Positions 12,001 through 27,000 of a stretch of DNA of 64,000 nt are shown here, in pieces. The position numbers and the translations under genes were made by a program. The stretch covers positions 191,717 through 255,716 of the forward strand of contig NW_008708079.1 of assembly GCF_000327385.1 (NCBI RefSeq), written 5' to 3'. The stretch's first letter is position 1. Every line of letters starts with the position of its first letter. Origin of the DNA: Lottia gigantea (taxonomy: Eukaryota > Mollusca > Gastropoda > Lottiidae). The notes below the pieces were generated by a model. It made no database searches, was not told where the DNA came from, and saw only the letters and a program-made list of their open reading frames with translations.

Positions 12001-15000
12001 TGATGCTACAGCTGTTCGCTCTTTTACTGGTACAGCTACTTACTACTCTAGGTTTGTTCCTAATTTCAGTACAATAACAGAACCCTTACGTCGGTTAACC
12101 AGGAATTCTACAAAATTCCTGTGGGATAATTCAGCTGAAAAGAGTTTTACAAAACTTAAAGGACTTATTGCTGCCAGTCCAATCCTTGCTTCGTATGACT
12201 CTACATTGCCTACTTACATCTCTACTGATGCTTCGAATTACGGTTTAGGAGCAGTTCTTACTCAACTTCATCCGGAGTTTGGTGAACGTACTGTTGCTTT
12301 CGCATCTCGCACTCTAAGTGATTGTGAACGACGTTATTCGATTGAAAAAAGAAGCCCTAGCTTGTGTTTGGGGAATAGAAAAGTGGCGTTTATTCTTATG
12401 GGGTCGTAAGTTTGTTTTACGCACTGACCACCAGCCTTTAAAGACTATCTTTGCTTCGAAAGGTCTTGGTTGTTCAAGTTTGCGACTTTCCAGATGGGCT
12501 ACGCCCCATGCTACTACTGGTATTGCTCCATCAGATCTAATGCATGGTCGTGAAATGAAAACCTTATTACATGTTCTTCAACCTGCTAATTTATGAGATT
12601 CAAGTGATAAAACCGTACGTGAACGTGTTAAACATAAGCAAAGTGCTATGAAAACATATTCTGCTTCTCATCGTGCTTGGAAGAGTTCGAAAATTGCTTC
12701 GGGTGACTACGTACGTATCCGTAAACCTATAAAACCTCTAAAAGGAAATCCTGGATATACACAGCCACTCAAAGTTAGTGATAATACATATAAGTTGAGT
12801 GATGGGAAAATTTGGAATTCTAAGCATTTATCTTTGTGTAATGTGCCAAGTAAAAGTAGTACTAGTCATAATAATACTTGTTCAAATTGTGAATCTAATA
12901 GTGCTATTATTCGAATGTCAACACATACCAAGGATAAAGACTTCGTTTACTATTTATGTTTACAATTTGCATGCTATTGATTTCAATGTTAACTTTGCAA
13001 AGGTTATGCACTTCAGTTAAAGTTATTTCTCTTGCAATTGCTACCGAATTGTATTTCGTTATTTTCCTTAAAGATTGAGCATCAATCTTCCGGAGGGGAA
13101 TATGTTATATTGCTTATTAATCTCACTCGTATACTTAATTGGAGTTGCTTATCCTTTATGGACTATGTTTTTCTATGATGCGTATGAATACAAGAAAGTA
13201 GTACACACATGTATGTAACTGCCATGATGTCTGAATTTGATTTGTTTATATTCGATTCTTACTGTCCTGTTTATGCTACGCTTGGCCGTCCTTACGATAC
13301 AACACCGATCTTGATGAAACTTAGTATACATGTATATATTGATGAGATCTCAGTCAAGTTCGAAATTGGTAATGAGCGGGTTTCGGAATTATTGCCCTTG
13401 ACTTTGTAAAAACTTGTCAAATTCTTTGTGGAAAAAGGGTAAAAAATTATCTAACAACAAAGGAATAAACTTGAGGAAGGGAGCCTTTGTGCTCTTGAAA
13501 CATGTTGGACTTTAGGACTAAGGTAATAAATTTTTTCCATGGCAGACTATTTTGTGAATGTTTTCCTATGTGTTGTGCTATAGAGTATCCACATTATTTG
13601 AATCAACTAAAATGATGAACGGTTTTTGAGTTATTGCCCTTGACTTATCAAAATCACGTAAAAATTTAATTATGAGCACAATAAAAGCTACAATTTTCAA
13701 TGGATTTTGATGACACTTGGTGTGAGCATTGGAATTGATTTGACGATTTTTTGATGAACAGTGTTTAAATGCCTACATGGAAAAGTGGACGAATATTGCC
13801 TTCGCCTCGAAGATGTCAACTTCGAAATTGGTAATAATCAGATGAAAGGTTTCAGAGTTATTGCCCTTGAATTATTAAAAACGCATTAAATTTGGCTTGT
13901 ATGCATGATAAAGGCTAAAATTTTTATATCTGATCTTGATGAAACTTAGTATGCTTGTATATATTGATAAGACCTCAGTCAAGTTTTAAATTAGTAATAA
14001 TTGGATGAACAGTTTCAGAGTTATTGCCCCTGACTTAGAAAAAATGCGTTGAATTTGCCTTGTATGCACGACAAAGGCTACATTTTTATCCCATCTTGAT
14101 CAAACTTAGTTTGCATGTATATATTCATGAGATTTCGGTTAAGTACTAAATTGGTAATAATTGGATGAACGATTTCTGGGTTATTGCCCTTGATTTAGTA
14201 AAAACATATCAAATTTGGCTTGTAGGCACTCTATAGACTACAGTTTTTATCCAATATTGATGAAACTTACTATGCATGTATATATTGATGCGATTTCTTT
14301 CAAATTTTATCATTATTGGGTGAACTGTTTTGGAGTTATTGCCCTTGACTTAATTCAATGTGTCTATTTTGGCTTGTATTTTTTATACGATCTTGATGAA
14401 ACTTGGTATGAGATCTCAGTAAAGCTTGAAATTAGTAACAAATTGGATGATTGGTTTCACATATTAAACTACTACAGACTGTATCATTTCTGGTGAAATA
14501 TAAAGCCATTACTATGTCACTTTTTAACTAAGTCAAGGGCAAAAAATCCAAAACCTCGAAAAATTGTTAATTTTGAATACAAAAAATCACACATCAAATT
14601 CCATTTAAATCAGATGAAAAGTGTAGTCTGAATTGTGCTCACATCAAATGTTAAAAGACTGGTGACAACAATATTTCCATGTATTTAAACATGTGGGCTT
14701 GTAAAAATTTATTATTAACTATAACTATAGTTTTTTATCTGATAAATGTAAGACATACCCTGATAATTCACATCCTTTTTCAAGACATTTATGATTTAAA
14801 AGGTGAGAATTGACACACTGAAAACCTTCTGTTTCCTTTCAGAAAAATAAAACATAATGTATATATATACCTGTTTATAGTATCACCATATGTAGCACTG
14901 ATAAGTTGACGTAATATAGCAACTATCATTCTTCGTAGAGATTGGTTTTTATGACGTAGATCAAATACCTCATCCATCAACAATAACATAATTCGTACTG

Positions 15001-18000
15001 GAATATTTTCTTCATCCTTATATCAAAATTGAAATCATATGAATTACAAATCTTTATTCTCTTTACTTTTTGAGTTAAAGACAACACATCTTCATGTGTC
15101 AAAGACCAAGATCAGTTTACACAAGACTGGACAAGTTGGACAAGTTACAGGCATCATTAAGTACAGAACCAGACAACACTAGAATGAAACATACTGCAAA
15201 ATAAACACAGCTCTGTCGCCCTATTCCCAACATATTATATAACAAATCTAAGAAACATTTACATAACTTACATCAGGATTGAGATCTTTACCAACTTTCC
15301 CTCTATCTATATAAGGACTAATAGGCAAATCTTTATTACTCTGGAAAATAATATAATATGAAATAGATTAAGGTAAGTCAACACAAAACAGGCCATATTA
15401 CACCTTCTATTACCATGGCAACCACTATATAGATTTAAATATGATATAGAAATATTTTTCATAAATATTTAATTTTATTTACCACTCTAGACATTTTTCC
15501 AAATCCATCAGTTATACCATCTGGAACACTTTTAACAGCTGTGCTCATAGTTTTTACTGAACTTCTTAACGGATTTACAAAAGTATCCATCTAATAAAAG
15601 AAAACATCAGACAAATGACAACAGAAATGGATAATGCATAGGCAAAGTACCGTATCTTAAAGACTTGTGTGTTTTTTGATAAAATAAGCTTTCAGTTAGT
15701 TATATATGTTTCATATTTTTTTTGGCATTGTATTGTTTTACATGTTATTATACCGCCACTAGCAGAGCACTATCTTTAAAATAGGGCATTTCTTTTCAGA
15801 TGATGAAACTGAAAATATATATTAAAGTATTCTGGAATAACCCAGACAAATTAGAATTCATAATCATTACAAAATCAATCAAAACCTATGGACACCAAGT
15901 TGTAACAAGATTGTAAACATGTAAATATCATCTTGATTGTTTTTGTTTAACCACCAAGTTGTAACAAGATTGTAAACATGTAAATATCATCTTCATTGTT
16001 TTTGTTTAACCACCAAGTTCTAACAAGATTGTAAACATGTAAATATCATCTTGATTGTTTTTGTTTAACCACCAAGTTCTAACAAGATTGTAAACATGTA
16101 AATATCATCTTGATTGTTTTTGTTTAACCACCAAGTTCTAACAAGATTGTAAACATGTAAATATCATCTTGATTGTTTTTGTTTAACCACCAAGTTCTAA
16201 CAAGATTGTAAACATGTAAATATCATCTTGATTGTTTTTGTTTAACCACCAAGTTCTAACAAGATTGTAAACATGTAAATATCATCTTGATTGTTTTTGT
16301 TTAACCACCAAGTTCTAACAAGATTGTAAACATGTAAATATCATCTTGATTGTTTTTGTTTAACCACCAAGTTCTAACAAGATTGTAAACATGTAAATAT
16401 CATCTTGATTGTTTTTGTTTAACCACCAAGTTCTAACAAGATTGTAAACATGTAAATATCATCTTGATTGTTTTTGTTTAACCACCAAGTTCTAACAAGA
16501 TTGTAAACATGTAAATATCATCTTGATTGTTTTTGTTTAACCACCAAGTTCTAACAAGATTGTAAACATGTAAATATCATCTTGATTGTTTTTGTTTAAC
16601 CACCAAGTTCTAACAAGATTGTAAACATGTAAATATCATCTTCATTGTTTTTGTTTATCTGGATATCACTTTGATGAGCGTTCATTGGGCCTTAGAAAGT
16701 TTGTTGTGTTTCACCTACATAAATTTGATCTGGGCATCATTTACAAGATATAGGCCTACTATAATTTGTTGATGAACTACATGTAAAACTTTGCTTCACA
16801 TTGAAGAATAACCATTTGCATCTGTTAGTGTTTTTGAATAATTGTTTACTTTTCATAAATGGCTATGATTACTTTTACAAGGAAGTGTTCCGGTTTCATC
16901 CTCTACTTAGAAAATCTACTAGAAACGAGAGTACTCTTTAAATTTTTAGGTTGTCGAAAAGTCACCATTTGGATGTTGGAGAAGACATTTTTTAAATAGT
17001 CATCACTATCAAAAATTGGTCTTTAGTGTTTGATAAATTTTCTAAGATTCATAGTAAGGTTGTTGTAGGCAGTGTTTCCTGGAATTTCATTCGCCCCCTC
17101 TTCAAAATTCGAACAAATTATTTATTTAATTATATATTAACTTGTGGATTATTACGTAATTATATAATTCATTATCTGATGGAGACTGATTCAATTGAGA
17201 ATTTGAACATATAGAAGATAACATAGAGTTGTTGTGGCCTTGTGTCTAGCTAGAGCAACTTCCTCTAATGTTAAGTTGAGATAATTGTTGTGGTCTTAAT
17301 TCCTGAAGCCACCTAGAGTATCCTCCCCTTATACCCTTTGAAAGAAATTCAATCAATTGTCAACAAAATAATTGAATAAATAGTTACATTCATCATGGGT
17401 AAATTTTTGATTGGGACTCTCAACCCTACCACCAACCAAAATCTGAAGAAAATTCCTGATGTAAGAGTAAGCCTACAGCCCAGCTATGATAATTTTCCTA
17501 TTTGATTGTTTATACTAATTGTATTTTCTATAATGTTAGATAGGTAAGAGCATTGTTATGGATGTACTTCTCTTTTCCTTGATTTTGCAGTGTTCACATG
17601 AGGGTGGTTGTGGGGCATAGGATGATAGTGGTGGATAAATGTGTGGTGGAGGCTGGCATTTGTAACTCGCTGGGATTGGTGATGAAAGTGGTGGATGGTG
17701 GGGCGCTTCAGTTTAGTTGGTGGGCGGTAGGAGCATGGTGAATTAGCTAATGTGTTCCTTGCTTTGGCGCTTCGTTGTCTGTATATGTATTGGAGTCTTA
17801 TTATATCCAACACCTATTACTGCATGTAAAATAAAGAGTTTATTAGAATTATTATTATCAAATTTCCTCCATACCTTTCTAGCTATATCACTTTTATGTT
17901 TTTCCCATAAACCAGGAGCCAAAAATTGTAAAATAAGTTCTTCTACCAAAGGATATCTCTGCCATAACTCTGGTTTCAAAAAATGCTAAAATGAAAATAT

Positions 18001-21000
18001 ATCATTAAGAACCAAAAAAGTAGAAAAAAAAAACAATATAAACAGAAAATATACTGGTAATTATGTTTCAAAATGTTCATATAAACCTGGAGAAAATCTT
18101 AGATTCTCAGTAGTAGGCCTCTTATAAAGTTGATAATTCAATCCTTACAAGGTAACATATGCCCACTGGCAGCTGGTAGAAATGATAACATAGTATTTAG
18201 TGAATAAAGTATGAATTTTCTCATATTGAAGATGACCTTTATAATGCATTTGTTATTTTTGTAGGTCAAAAACTTTGAATTCATCACAATAGACATTTAC
18301 TTCATTTCAAATTTCATTCTAATTTCTTTAAAAATTAATAAATCTATGATTTCTATAGATCAAATTTGACGTCCTTTATTTAAGTCAAAGGCTACGGTGG
18401 CTTACATACGACCTATTTCACTTTTAATTTTGAATTAAAAATATTAATTTTGAAATAAAATCCTTTGATATTCACCCAGGTGATAATAATTTTCACCCAG
18501 GTCATAATAATTTTCACCTAGGTCATAATAATTTTCACCTAGGTGATAATTCAACAAATCTTGTAAAAAAAGTTTTTAATTCAAAATTACAGAAATTATC
18601 ACCTAATTTTCAACTAGGTGAAAATTATTATGACCTAGGTGAAAATTAAAGTTTTTAATTCAAAATCAATTTTCATCATGTAAAAAAAAAGCTTTAATTA
18701 AAATAAAAAGTGGTTAATGTTGTATGTGAGCCACCGTAAAAGGCAATTATTACTAAAAAACAAAAAAAACAAAATTTATTTCATACACAATATGATTATT
18801 ATTAAGATACAGTTATTTCTGTCACTCGGAGCTTAAAAAATCTCTTCCTCTTTATTGTGTTGATAAGATACAGCAATTGTTTCCAGAATTAGGTGAAGTT
18901 GTTGTGCTACTTCTGCATTTTCATAATTATTTCCATATTTTGATTCATGTTTACAACACCATCATGTTGAGTAAGCAGTGTTAAATTCATCTAAAAACAC
19001 TTTATAGTTCACATATTTATTCAGACTCCAATCGAGGGCCATATTAAAATAACATAAGAATGCGCATGTTGGTATGTCCAGGTTTACAAAATAAGGAATA
19101 GTGGCAAGTATCAGAAAGCGAATGAATGTTAATAGTTTATCATTATTTATACTGTCTTTTACTTTTCTCTTTAGGTAAGTATTATTCAGAAAAGAATATT
19201 GAAAATAGATAGATACAGAAGTACAAATGATCAATTATTAAATGTGCAAAAATATAAGGTACCGTAGTATAAATTGTAAGTAATTTAATAAACTAATTAA
19301 AATACTAGAAACTGAGTTTTGTAAGAAACAGTCTAGAGTTACAGAAAATAAAGGAATACTCAAAGGTAAGTAATGATGCCTATACAAAGGATAATTTAAA
19401 TAACACCCACTATCACTTCACATTCAACAACTAATTTACTGCACATACAAAAACTTCCATTTCACATCTTTTTTTTTTTTTTTCTTTAAACAAAACATTT
19501 AATAGCTAAGGAATATTACTTATTTTTCCAGTGTGAAAGACATTTAACAAGTCATGTCCTGAGGCCCCTTTTTTAGTCATGCAATTAGCTAATTGCAATG
19601 ACAGATGTGATTTGTTTTAAGGAGAAGGATTCTTTTATAGCACTTATTATATATCTAACCGTAAATGTTTATCATCCACCATCTTAGTTGAACACATGGC
19701 TTCAACAACACTCTTATTGTCAATGTCAATACTGGAATGTTAAAAAGTCTTGGAGAAAAAATTGGATTGCCAGTTTAAAAGGCGGGCACCTGTTGTTAGG
19801 TGACACCAATAAAATCAAACTACACCATTACAGATGTTTCCAAGAGATGCATCAGAGAATATGACCAAGCACTAATTTTGAAAGTTACCAGAAGATTGAT
19901 CTAGAGTTATCACATCTAAAGATTGAATTAAGTTGAAACCTATGAATGTAAAACTAGTATCTTCTAATTTAGTATCTTCTAATTTTCCAGCAAGGAAGCG
20001 TTAACGTAAACAAGTCATTACCAGGGTTCATACAGCACTTTGCCTCAAAAATTCAAAGACCTTTCAAGGACTCTGGGCTTTGAAATTCAAGGATATTAGT
20101 CTGACAGAATACACATGTACCTAACTGTGAAATCAATAAAGATAGTTAATATTTGTCAATGGGGTTAATGATAAATATACACACAATTTGACTCAACTCA
20201 AAATTCAAGGACTTTTCAAGAGAAAATGAGTTTTTTATGGTGTTTTCAAAGACTTTTTTTTAAATCAAGGTTTTTCAAGGCAATGGACGGAATTCAAGAG
20301 TTTTTCAAGGCTGTGCGAACCCTGATTACTGATGCATCAAAGACACGTAAAAAATCATCAATATGACATGCTAATAAACCAATAAGAGAATCATTACTAT
20401 CTTTAAGAATCAGAGGTGCATTGTTTACTACCCAACCTAATGAATTCTTCCTTCACATTCTGATAGAATTGTCGGGCAGCATCATTTAATCAGAAAGACA
20501 GTGGTTTAATCGCCATAGTTTACCTTTAGCAATATCTGCCTCGATAGGAAGAGATACACATCCCTATCTAGTTTCTTACCCTGAAAGAAGGCTGATTTTA
20601 TATCAGTAGTTTTAACTGGCCACTATTGACTAGCAGTAATGGCAAGAAAAGTTAGCATAGTACTTTTGCCCATAGTAGGAGACTCACTTTGCATATATTG
20701 TTCTTCCTGAAATCCACGAGCTACTAATCGAGCCTTAACTTGATCACCTTTTTTTAGTCAAAACCCATCTTGTTGAAATTTTATCTTGGCCATTGTCATC
20801 CACAATATCATAAGTTTCAATTTCTTTAATTCGTCAAGCTTAGTGTGAACACAGTCTGGATTACCATGTTCAGTAGTTGGCATAAAAAAAAAAGCCAAAC
20901 TCTTGTCTACAAATTTTTTCCACTGTATACTTTCAATATCAAGGCTGTGAATTTGCCCATTGTCCATTATACCAATACCAGTATGAACCTGTTGATCTTC

Positions 21001-24000
21001 CAGCTTTGCTGAGAACTGTAGCTGTCTCCCAATCATCATTGTCTGACACTCTAAACTGAATGTTATCATTCTATTTCAAACGGATGTCATCTAAATCACT
21101 TTGGTCGCTGCCCATTTGAAATGAAATGAAATGGAGTTTTACGTCCTACTTTTCTACACCATGTGGGGTATTGAAGACGGGCAACGCCATGCAGGGTGCG
21201 ATGAGGGAAATTTTGCCAAGACAGTGGCATTAGCCTGCTCTTTTTCGATTTCCAAGTGTCGAGGGATCTTTAACGTGCACAGTCTGTAGCACATGGGGCC
21301 TCGGTTTATTGTCCCATCCGAACAACAAGACGCTTTTTCCATGTTGGCCCCACTTACCTGTATCACTGACAAGGGGAAACCGGGTTGAAAAAACCGAAGG
21401 TATTATCTCGACCTATGCCGGGATTGAACTTTATTATTATGTGCAACACCAGAGTTTGAACTAGATTTTGGGAAATCTTTGATAATATGATTAGTTGAAA
21501 CTCTAACATAGACGCCTCCATGTCGAACAAATACTAGTCTGCCATCTTGAAATATAACTTAATAGAACCTAACCACTTATTATAAAAAACTGTTTCACCT
21601 GGTTGGAAATGTTCTTCTACTGCTCAAATCTGATGTCTTATTTTTCATCATCTTTGCTTTGCATAAAAGCTTTTCTTGAGGAAAGCTGGCTACTTCTCGA
21701 ATGAGATGATTACTAAATTCACTACCATTGTCTAATAAAACACCTTCCACAACACCCAGTACAGCTACCCAATGTTTCAGCGAAGAATCAACACAATTTC
21801 TTTAGGTTGTTTACTTTGAACAAAGACAGATACAGTTAATCTTGAAAACATATCCACCATGTGAAGGATATACTTGCCACCTTTAAAAAATTTAGGCATA
21901 CTAATGACGAGTCGAGCTGGAGTTTTAGCAAAAAGTTTACATGTCTGACATTCTTTATACAGTCGTTCCAAATCAGCAGAATAAGTTTTATCCGAAACGC
22001 CAGAATCTGTAAGTAAGCACTCCAAACGAACCTTTGAAGGATGGGCAAACTGACAATGAAGTTTTTCCAAAGCCTTAAGTCTATTTGATGAAGATAATTG
22101 TTGAAGGTTGACATGAAAAACTTCCTTATAGGTGTGTCACTTGCGATTGGAATACAATACTGACCAGTGGATTTAAAGTCTAATGCACATTTCTTCCCAA
22201 AGATCTCAGCTTCATCATGCTCAAGATCCAATTTAACATTGGCAGTTTTAAAAGTTTTTAAACTCAATAATAAAGGAATATTGGAATCAACAACATCACT
22301 TTCCAACACAAACTGCTGACCAGCAATAACACATGTACACATTTCAAAGACTGCAAGCATTCACCACTTTCAAATTTAAACCATTTGGTTCCTGTGAACT
22401 CTTTAATTTCCCTCTGTCTGGTTTCAGGGAATGTGCTTAGAAAAGTTTCATACCAGTGCTTGCTGCTTATCAGTACTTGAAGAAGGTGTATCTACTATGC
22501 TGTGATTCTTTACCTTAACGACTCACTTCCTGTTTATCATAACCAGTATACATTATTACATTTTCAATAAAACTTTCATCGTTAATAAAACTTCATTGTT
22601 ACACATAAATGTATCTTAAGAATCACCAAGTGCATTTATATTTTCATAGCTGTGGGGGCAACCTTTTCATAAGTGTTTGTAAGATCCACAAGCATGACAG
22701 CTCAATGTTTTGCCCTTAAATGATTCTTCGTATGTTTTTCAGATCTGTCATAACCTCTACCTCTCCAATTACTGCCTGATGATCTTCCTCTATTTGGTCT
22801 GAATGCATAATTGCTGTTACCAATCCAATTTGGTTTAAAACAAAATATTGTCAATTTCAAACTTGACTGAGATCACCAATAACTCAAAAATCATATGATA
22901 AAAGTTGATGTTGTGGCATTTAGAATAAAGAGCATTTTATTTTAGAAGTCGACCATCAACTGAGGCATTACGCTATTTTGCATGAGAAGATTTTCAAAGA
23001 AACTGCTTCTACGATCAACACAATTCCTGGCAATTTAATCCAATCTTAAACAAAAGAAATATGACTACCTTTCTGCCAGCCCTGATTGTCATCAGAGACA
23101 TTTATATACTTTACCTAAGATTTATTAGAATCCTGCCAAGGAGTGGTCTAACAGTGTCAGAATCATTGTCATTTTTTAACAAAGAATGGTCAAGTTGCAT
23201 ATTTCTGTGTAATGAATGATAGGAGTACCCATGCCATTTGGTCTAAAGGCAATGACCTTGATCTAGAAGTAATGTCATGAGCGGTGATTAATCAGCAGAA
23301 TTTAGTGAAGCGATCTTTTGTTTTCATTTGATTTGATTCCGGATTATCAATAGAATAAGCGATTATCAATAGAATAAGTGATTAAGATGAGTAGATGTGG
23401 GATTAGTGTCGTAATTCGGAATACACAGAATGTCAGAGTTTTTTTTAAACTAGCCTAAGAAGGAAATGAATCGGGACTAGAAAATGATGTTGGATTACGC
23501 AGAATGTCTGAATACCCAGATGTCGGATATCACAGAGTTAAATATTAAGCATGGCAATCAACTTTTACCTTTTGTTGCCACTTCTACAGCTAAAACGCTC
23601 AGATTTTGCTGAGCTGATTAGCATAGTTAAAGATAGCTTGCCAGGCAAGGTAACATACGCCCACTACCAGCTGTCAGAAATGATAACAAAATCTTTAGTG
23701 GCTTAATAATGAATTTTCAAATAATCTTAAAATCATCCATAAGTCAAGGCAAAAACCTGGAACAGTTCAGCAAGTTATCATGAAATTCAAACATGAACAA
23801 TGTCTCATCGCTGTACACACAAGGGCAATAACTCGGAAACTGTTGATCTGATTATTACCAATTTCGAACTTGACAGAGATCTCATCAATACACACATGCA
23901 TCTAGTTTAATCAAGATTGGATAAAAACTGTAGTCTCTATCATGCCTGCAAGCCGAATTTGACAAGTTTTTACTAAGTCAAGGGCAATAACTCTGAAACC

Positions 24001-27000
24001 CTTCATCCGATTGTTACCAATTACGAACTCAAGTGAGATCTCATCAATATATACATGCATACCTAGTTTCATTTAGGTTGGAAAAAACTGTTGTCTCTAT
24101 CAAGCATACAAGGCAAATTTGAGGCGTTTTTAGTAAGTCAAGGGCAATAACTCTGAAACTGTTCAACCGATTATTATCAATTTTGAACTTGACCGAGATC
24201 TCATCAATATATACATGCATACCAAGTATCGTCAAGATCAGGTAAAAACTGTAGCCTCTATTGCGCCTACAAGAAATGTGAACGGACGGACAGGGGCGAC
24301 GGCAATATACGTCCACATTTCCATGTTGGCATGTAAAAAAACTGGTCAGACTCATTATATTACATGGATCAGAATTAGGTCCAATACAGCAGAGTGACAA
24401 ATGATCCATTGATGGTGAACCTGTGTATTCAAACCTAAAAGATAACATACTTGACCAAGACCTTATCAATATATACACGCATAGCAAGTTTCATTAAGAT
24501 CAGATAAAATTGCAGCTTTTATCGGGCATATAAGCCAAATTTAACGCGTTTTTAATAAGTCAAGGGCAATAACTCTGAAAATATTCATCCTATTATTACT
24601 AATTTCGAACTTGACTGACTGAGATCTCATCAATATATACATGCATACCAAGTTTCATCAAGATCAGATAAAAACTGTAGCCTCTATCATGCATACAATA
24701 AATGTGAACGGACTATCAGACAGGGGCGACGGCAATATACATCCACATTTCCATGTGGGCGTATAAAAAGTACACAATGTACAGACAGACACCCCGGTGA
24801 TGGTAAATGACATCACTGCCTCCTGTTATTGGTGAATTCAGGTCCTGTGGTGGCTCAACAGTCATCATGAAATCAATTCTTCTGAAATGTTTTAGTTAGG
24901 TTTTCTCTGTGCTTAAAATGCACAGAAATGGTATAACTATCGCAGAAATTAGTGCAAGTGGTTAAATGACGTGGGTCACCTTTGCTACTGGTAGTCACAC
25001 TTATACACCACAAAGCCAGGTTTACCAGCAGTTAAATAAACGTTATATCTTTGTGACAATTGAATCTTTATAACACAGAATATGAATCCCCAGTTTTAAA
25101 CCTTTTTTATGATTATATAACTGGACGCTACACTTCCTTTCACCTGCCATGCCGGTGATACGAACATCATGTACCTCATAGATATCATAGTAATATTTAT
25201 AAACTACAGATGCTGAGCTCTTGAATTTGTCAACAACCTTAAATCAATCAATAGCTAATCCAACAAAAGGTATTACATCAATGAATCACTTATATGAAGG
25301 TGCTAGGAATCTACAAGAAAGCTAGAGATTTTGTGAAGAAGACACAAGAAAATCATGCTGGACTGGATGATCATACCTCAGATAATGATACATCTAGGAG
25401 AAATCAGGAACACTCTGCAAATGATATTGGGGTGAAAATTCAGAGATTTTTCCAAGCACCTAAATTCATGATTGTCATGCTCCAAATTGTTTTTTTTCCT
25501 ACATATAAGAGTTTAGCTATGTGAATTTTGTAGTTTTTATAGGCCTATACATGACACAGTAGAAATTAAACAATCCTACAGGTTTTGAGACTCATAAAGA
25601 AAAGCAAGATCATATCACTGAAGTAAATTGCCATCTCGTCATCTTTTATACTTCCTTCTCCAATCTAACTAACTCAAAAGTAATCATATTTTACATCATT
25701 AAAATCAGAATTGATTAAGTTATTTAATGATAATTTGACATGAAGTTTACCTTCACATATTTCTGGAAAGGTGAGTTTTAAGGTGTACACAGTTTTTTTC
25801 TGTTTATACATCGATAAACTGAAAAAATGTTCAGGTCATTCCTTATAATTAAATCAACTTGAATACGTGCTAAATTATTTATGTAATATAACAACAACTT
25901 AAGGCACTAAATTGGCGCATAAATACATAACATTTTAACATAACGTTAATGAACTGATACTAACTATAGAGAAGTCCTATAGAACAGCCAATCAGCAATA
26001 AGTAGATCACCTATTTATAGTCTACTGTCTACTACATGAAAGTTGACGGAGCGGCCAAATTGGAAGTTCAATTACTGAAAGACAAGTTCTAAATAAGTCC
26101 AGAATTCATGATATTTTTGGAATTTGGAGTGTGCACATTTGAAGGAATTTAGAAAATACCGTTAGCCTATCATTCAGTGATGTGTAGACTTCGGCTCTGG
26201 TGACGTTTGAAGGAACGACATTGATGCCGTGAAGTGGCCACGTCAATCAAACTCAATGATAAAAGTAGTCCGTTAAGGGACGGAGCTTATATTTTCATTC
26301 TGCTTACACAGATATAAACCGAATGATGTGACAGCTGTTATCCAATCAAATTGCGTGAAACCGTGTAAACAGAATTGTAATTTAATTATATCAACATATA
26401 CATACAAACTTTATTGTGTCTGTTGTGAACGGAACAACAGATAGCAGTAGCGGAGCCAGGTTTACGTCGGAAGGGAAGAAATATCTTCGATTGCCCGAAT
26501 TTCTAATCTAGTTATGAGATTTTTGCCCAAAAAACTTGCTGGCTCCGCCTTAGGGTTGACAGCAATATCATCCACATTTCCATATTCACCTCTAAATACA
26601 GAGGTTGTCAATATATTAATTTCAGCTGTACTAACAATTCAGCATTCCAATGGTTTCCAATAATTACTGAGAATGGACTTAATGAAACACTTCAATCAAG
26701 GCTCTATATATTTTGTCAATAAGGGTTACTCATTAACATCATGCTGCTTTGACAAAAACATAGAATTTTCCAGATGTCATCTTATTGAACAGGTACCAAA
26801 AATGCAAAATTTTCAATGACTTACTCTGAGGTAGTGGTCCAAAGCTTGCCGCCTTTTTTCTAAAAATTCTTTACTTGTATTCTTCAATATTGTCTTTCCA
26901 GGAAGATGAGGCGCTTTTATATCTGGACACTGAAACAATATTAAATTAGAAAGTCACAGCCATGTACTATATATATTCAATATAGAAATATTTTCATGCA

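Noticed and set aside
15892-16659. Possible CRISPR array
   Set aside because: The repeats are directly contiguous 59-bp units without variable spacers, in a eukaryotic intron.
17556-17979. Extended minus-strand ORFs overlapping the PX-end exon
   Set aside because: They run past the GTATGG donor into intron; homology to SNX13 ends at the donor, and the His/Pro-rich frame is compositional.
25294-25524. 76-codon plus-strand ORF as a gene or exon
   Set aside because: No family resemblance, no convincing flanking splice sites, and length within chance expectation for AT-rich sequence.
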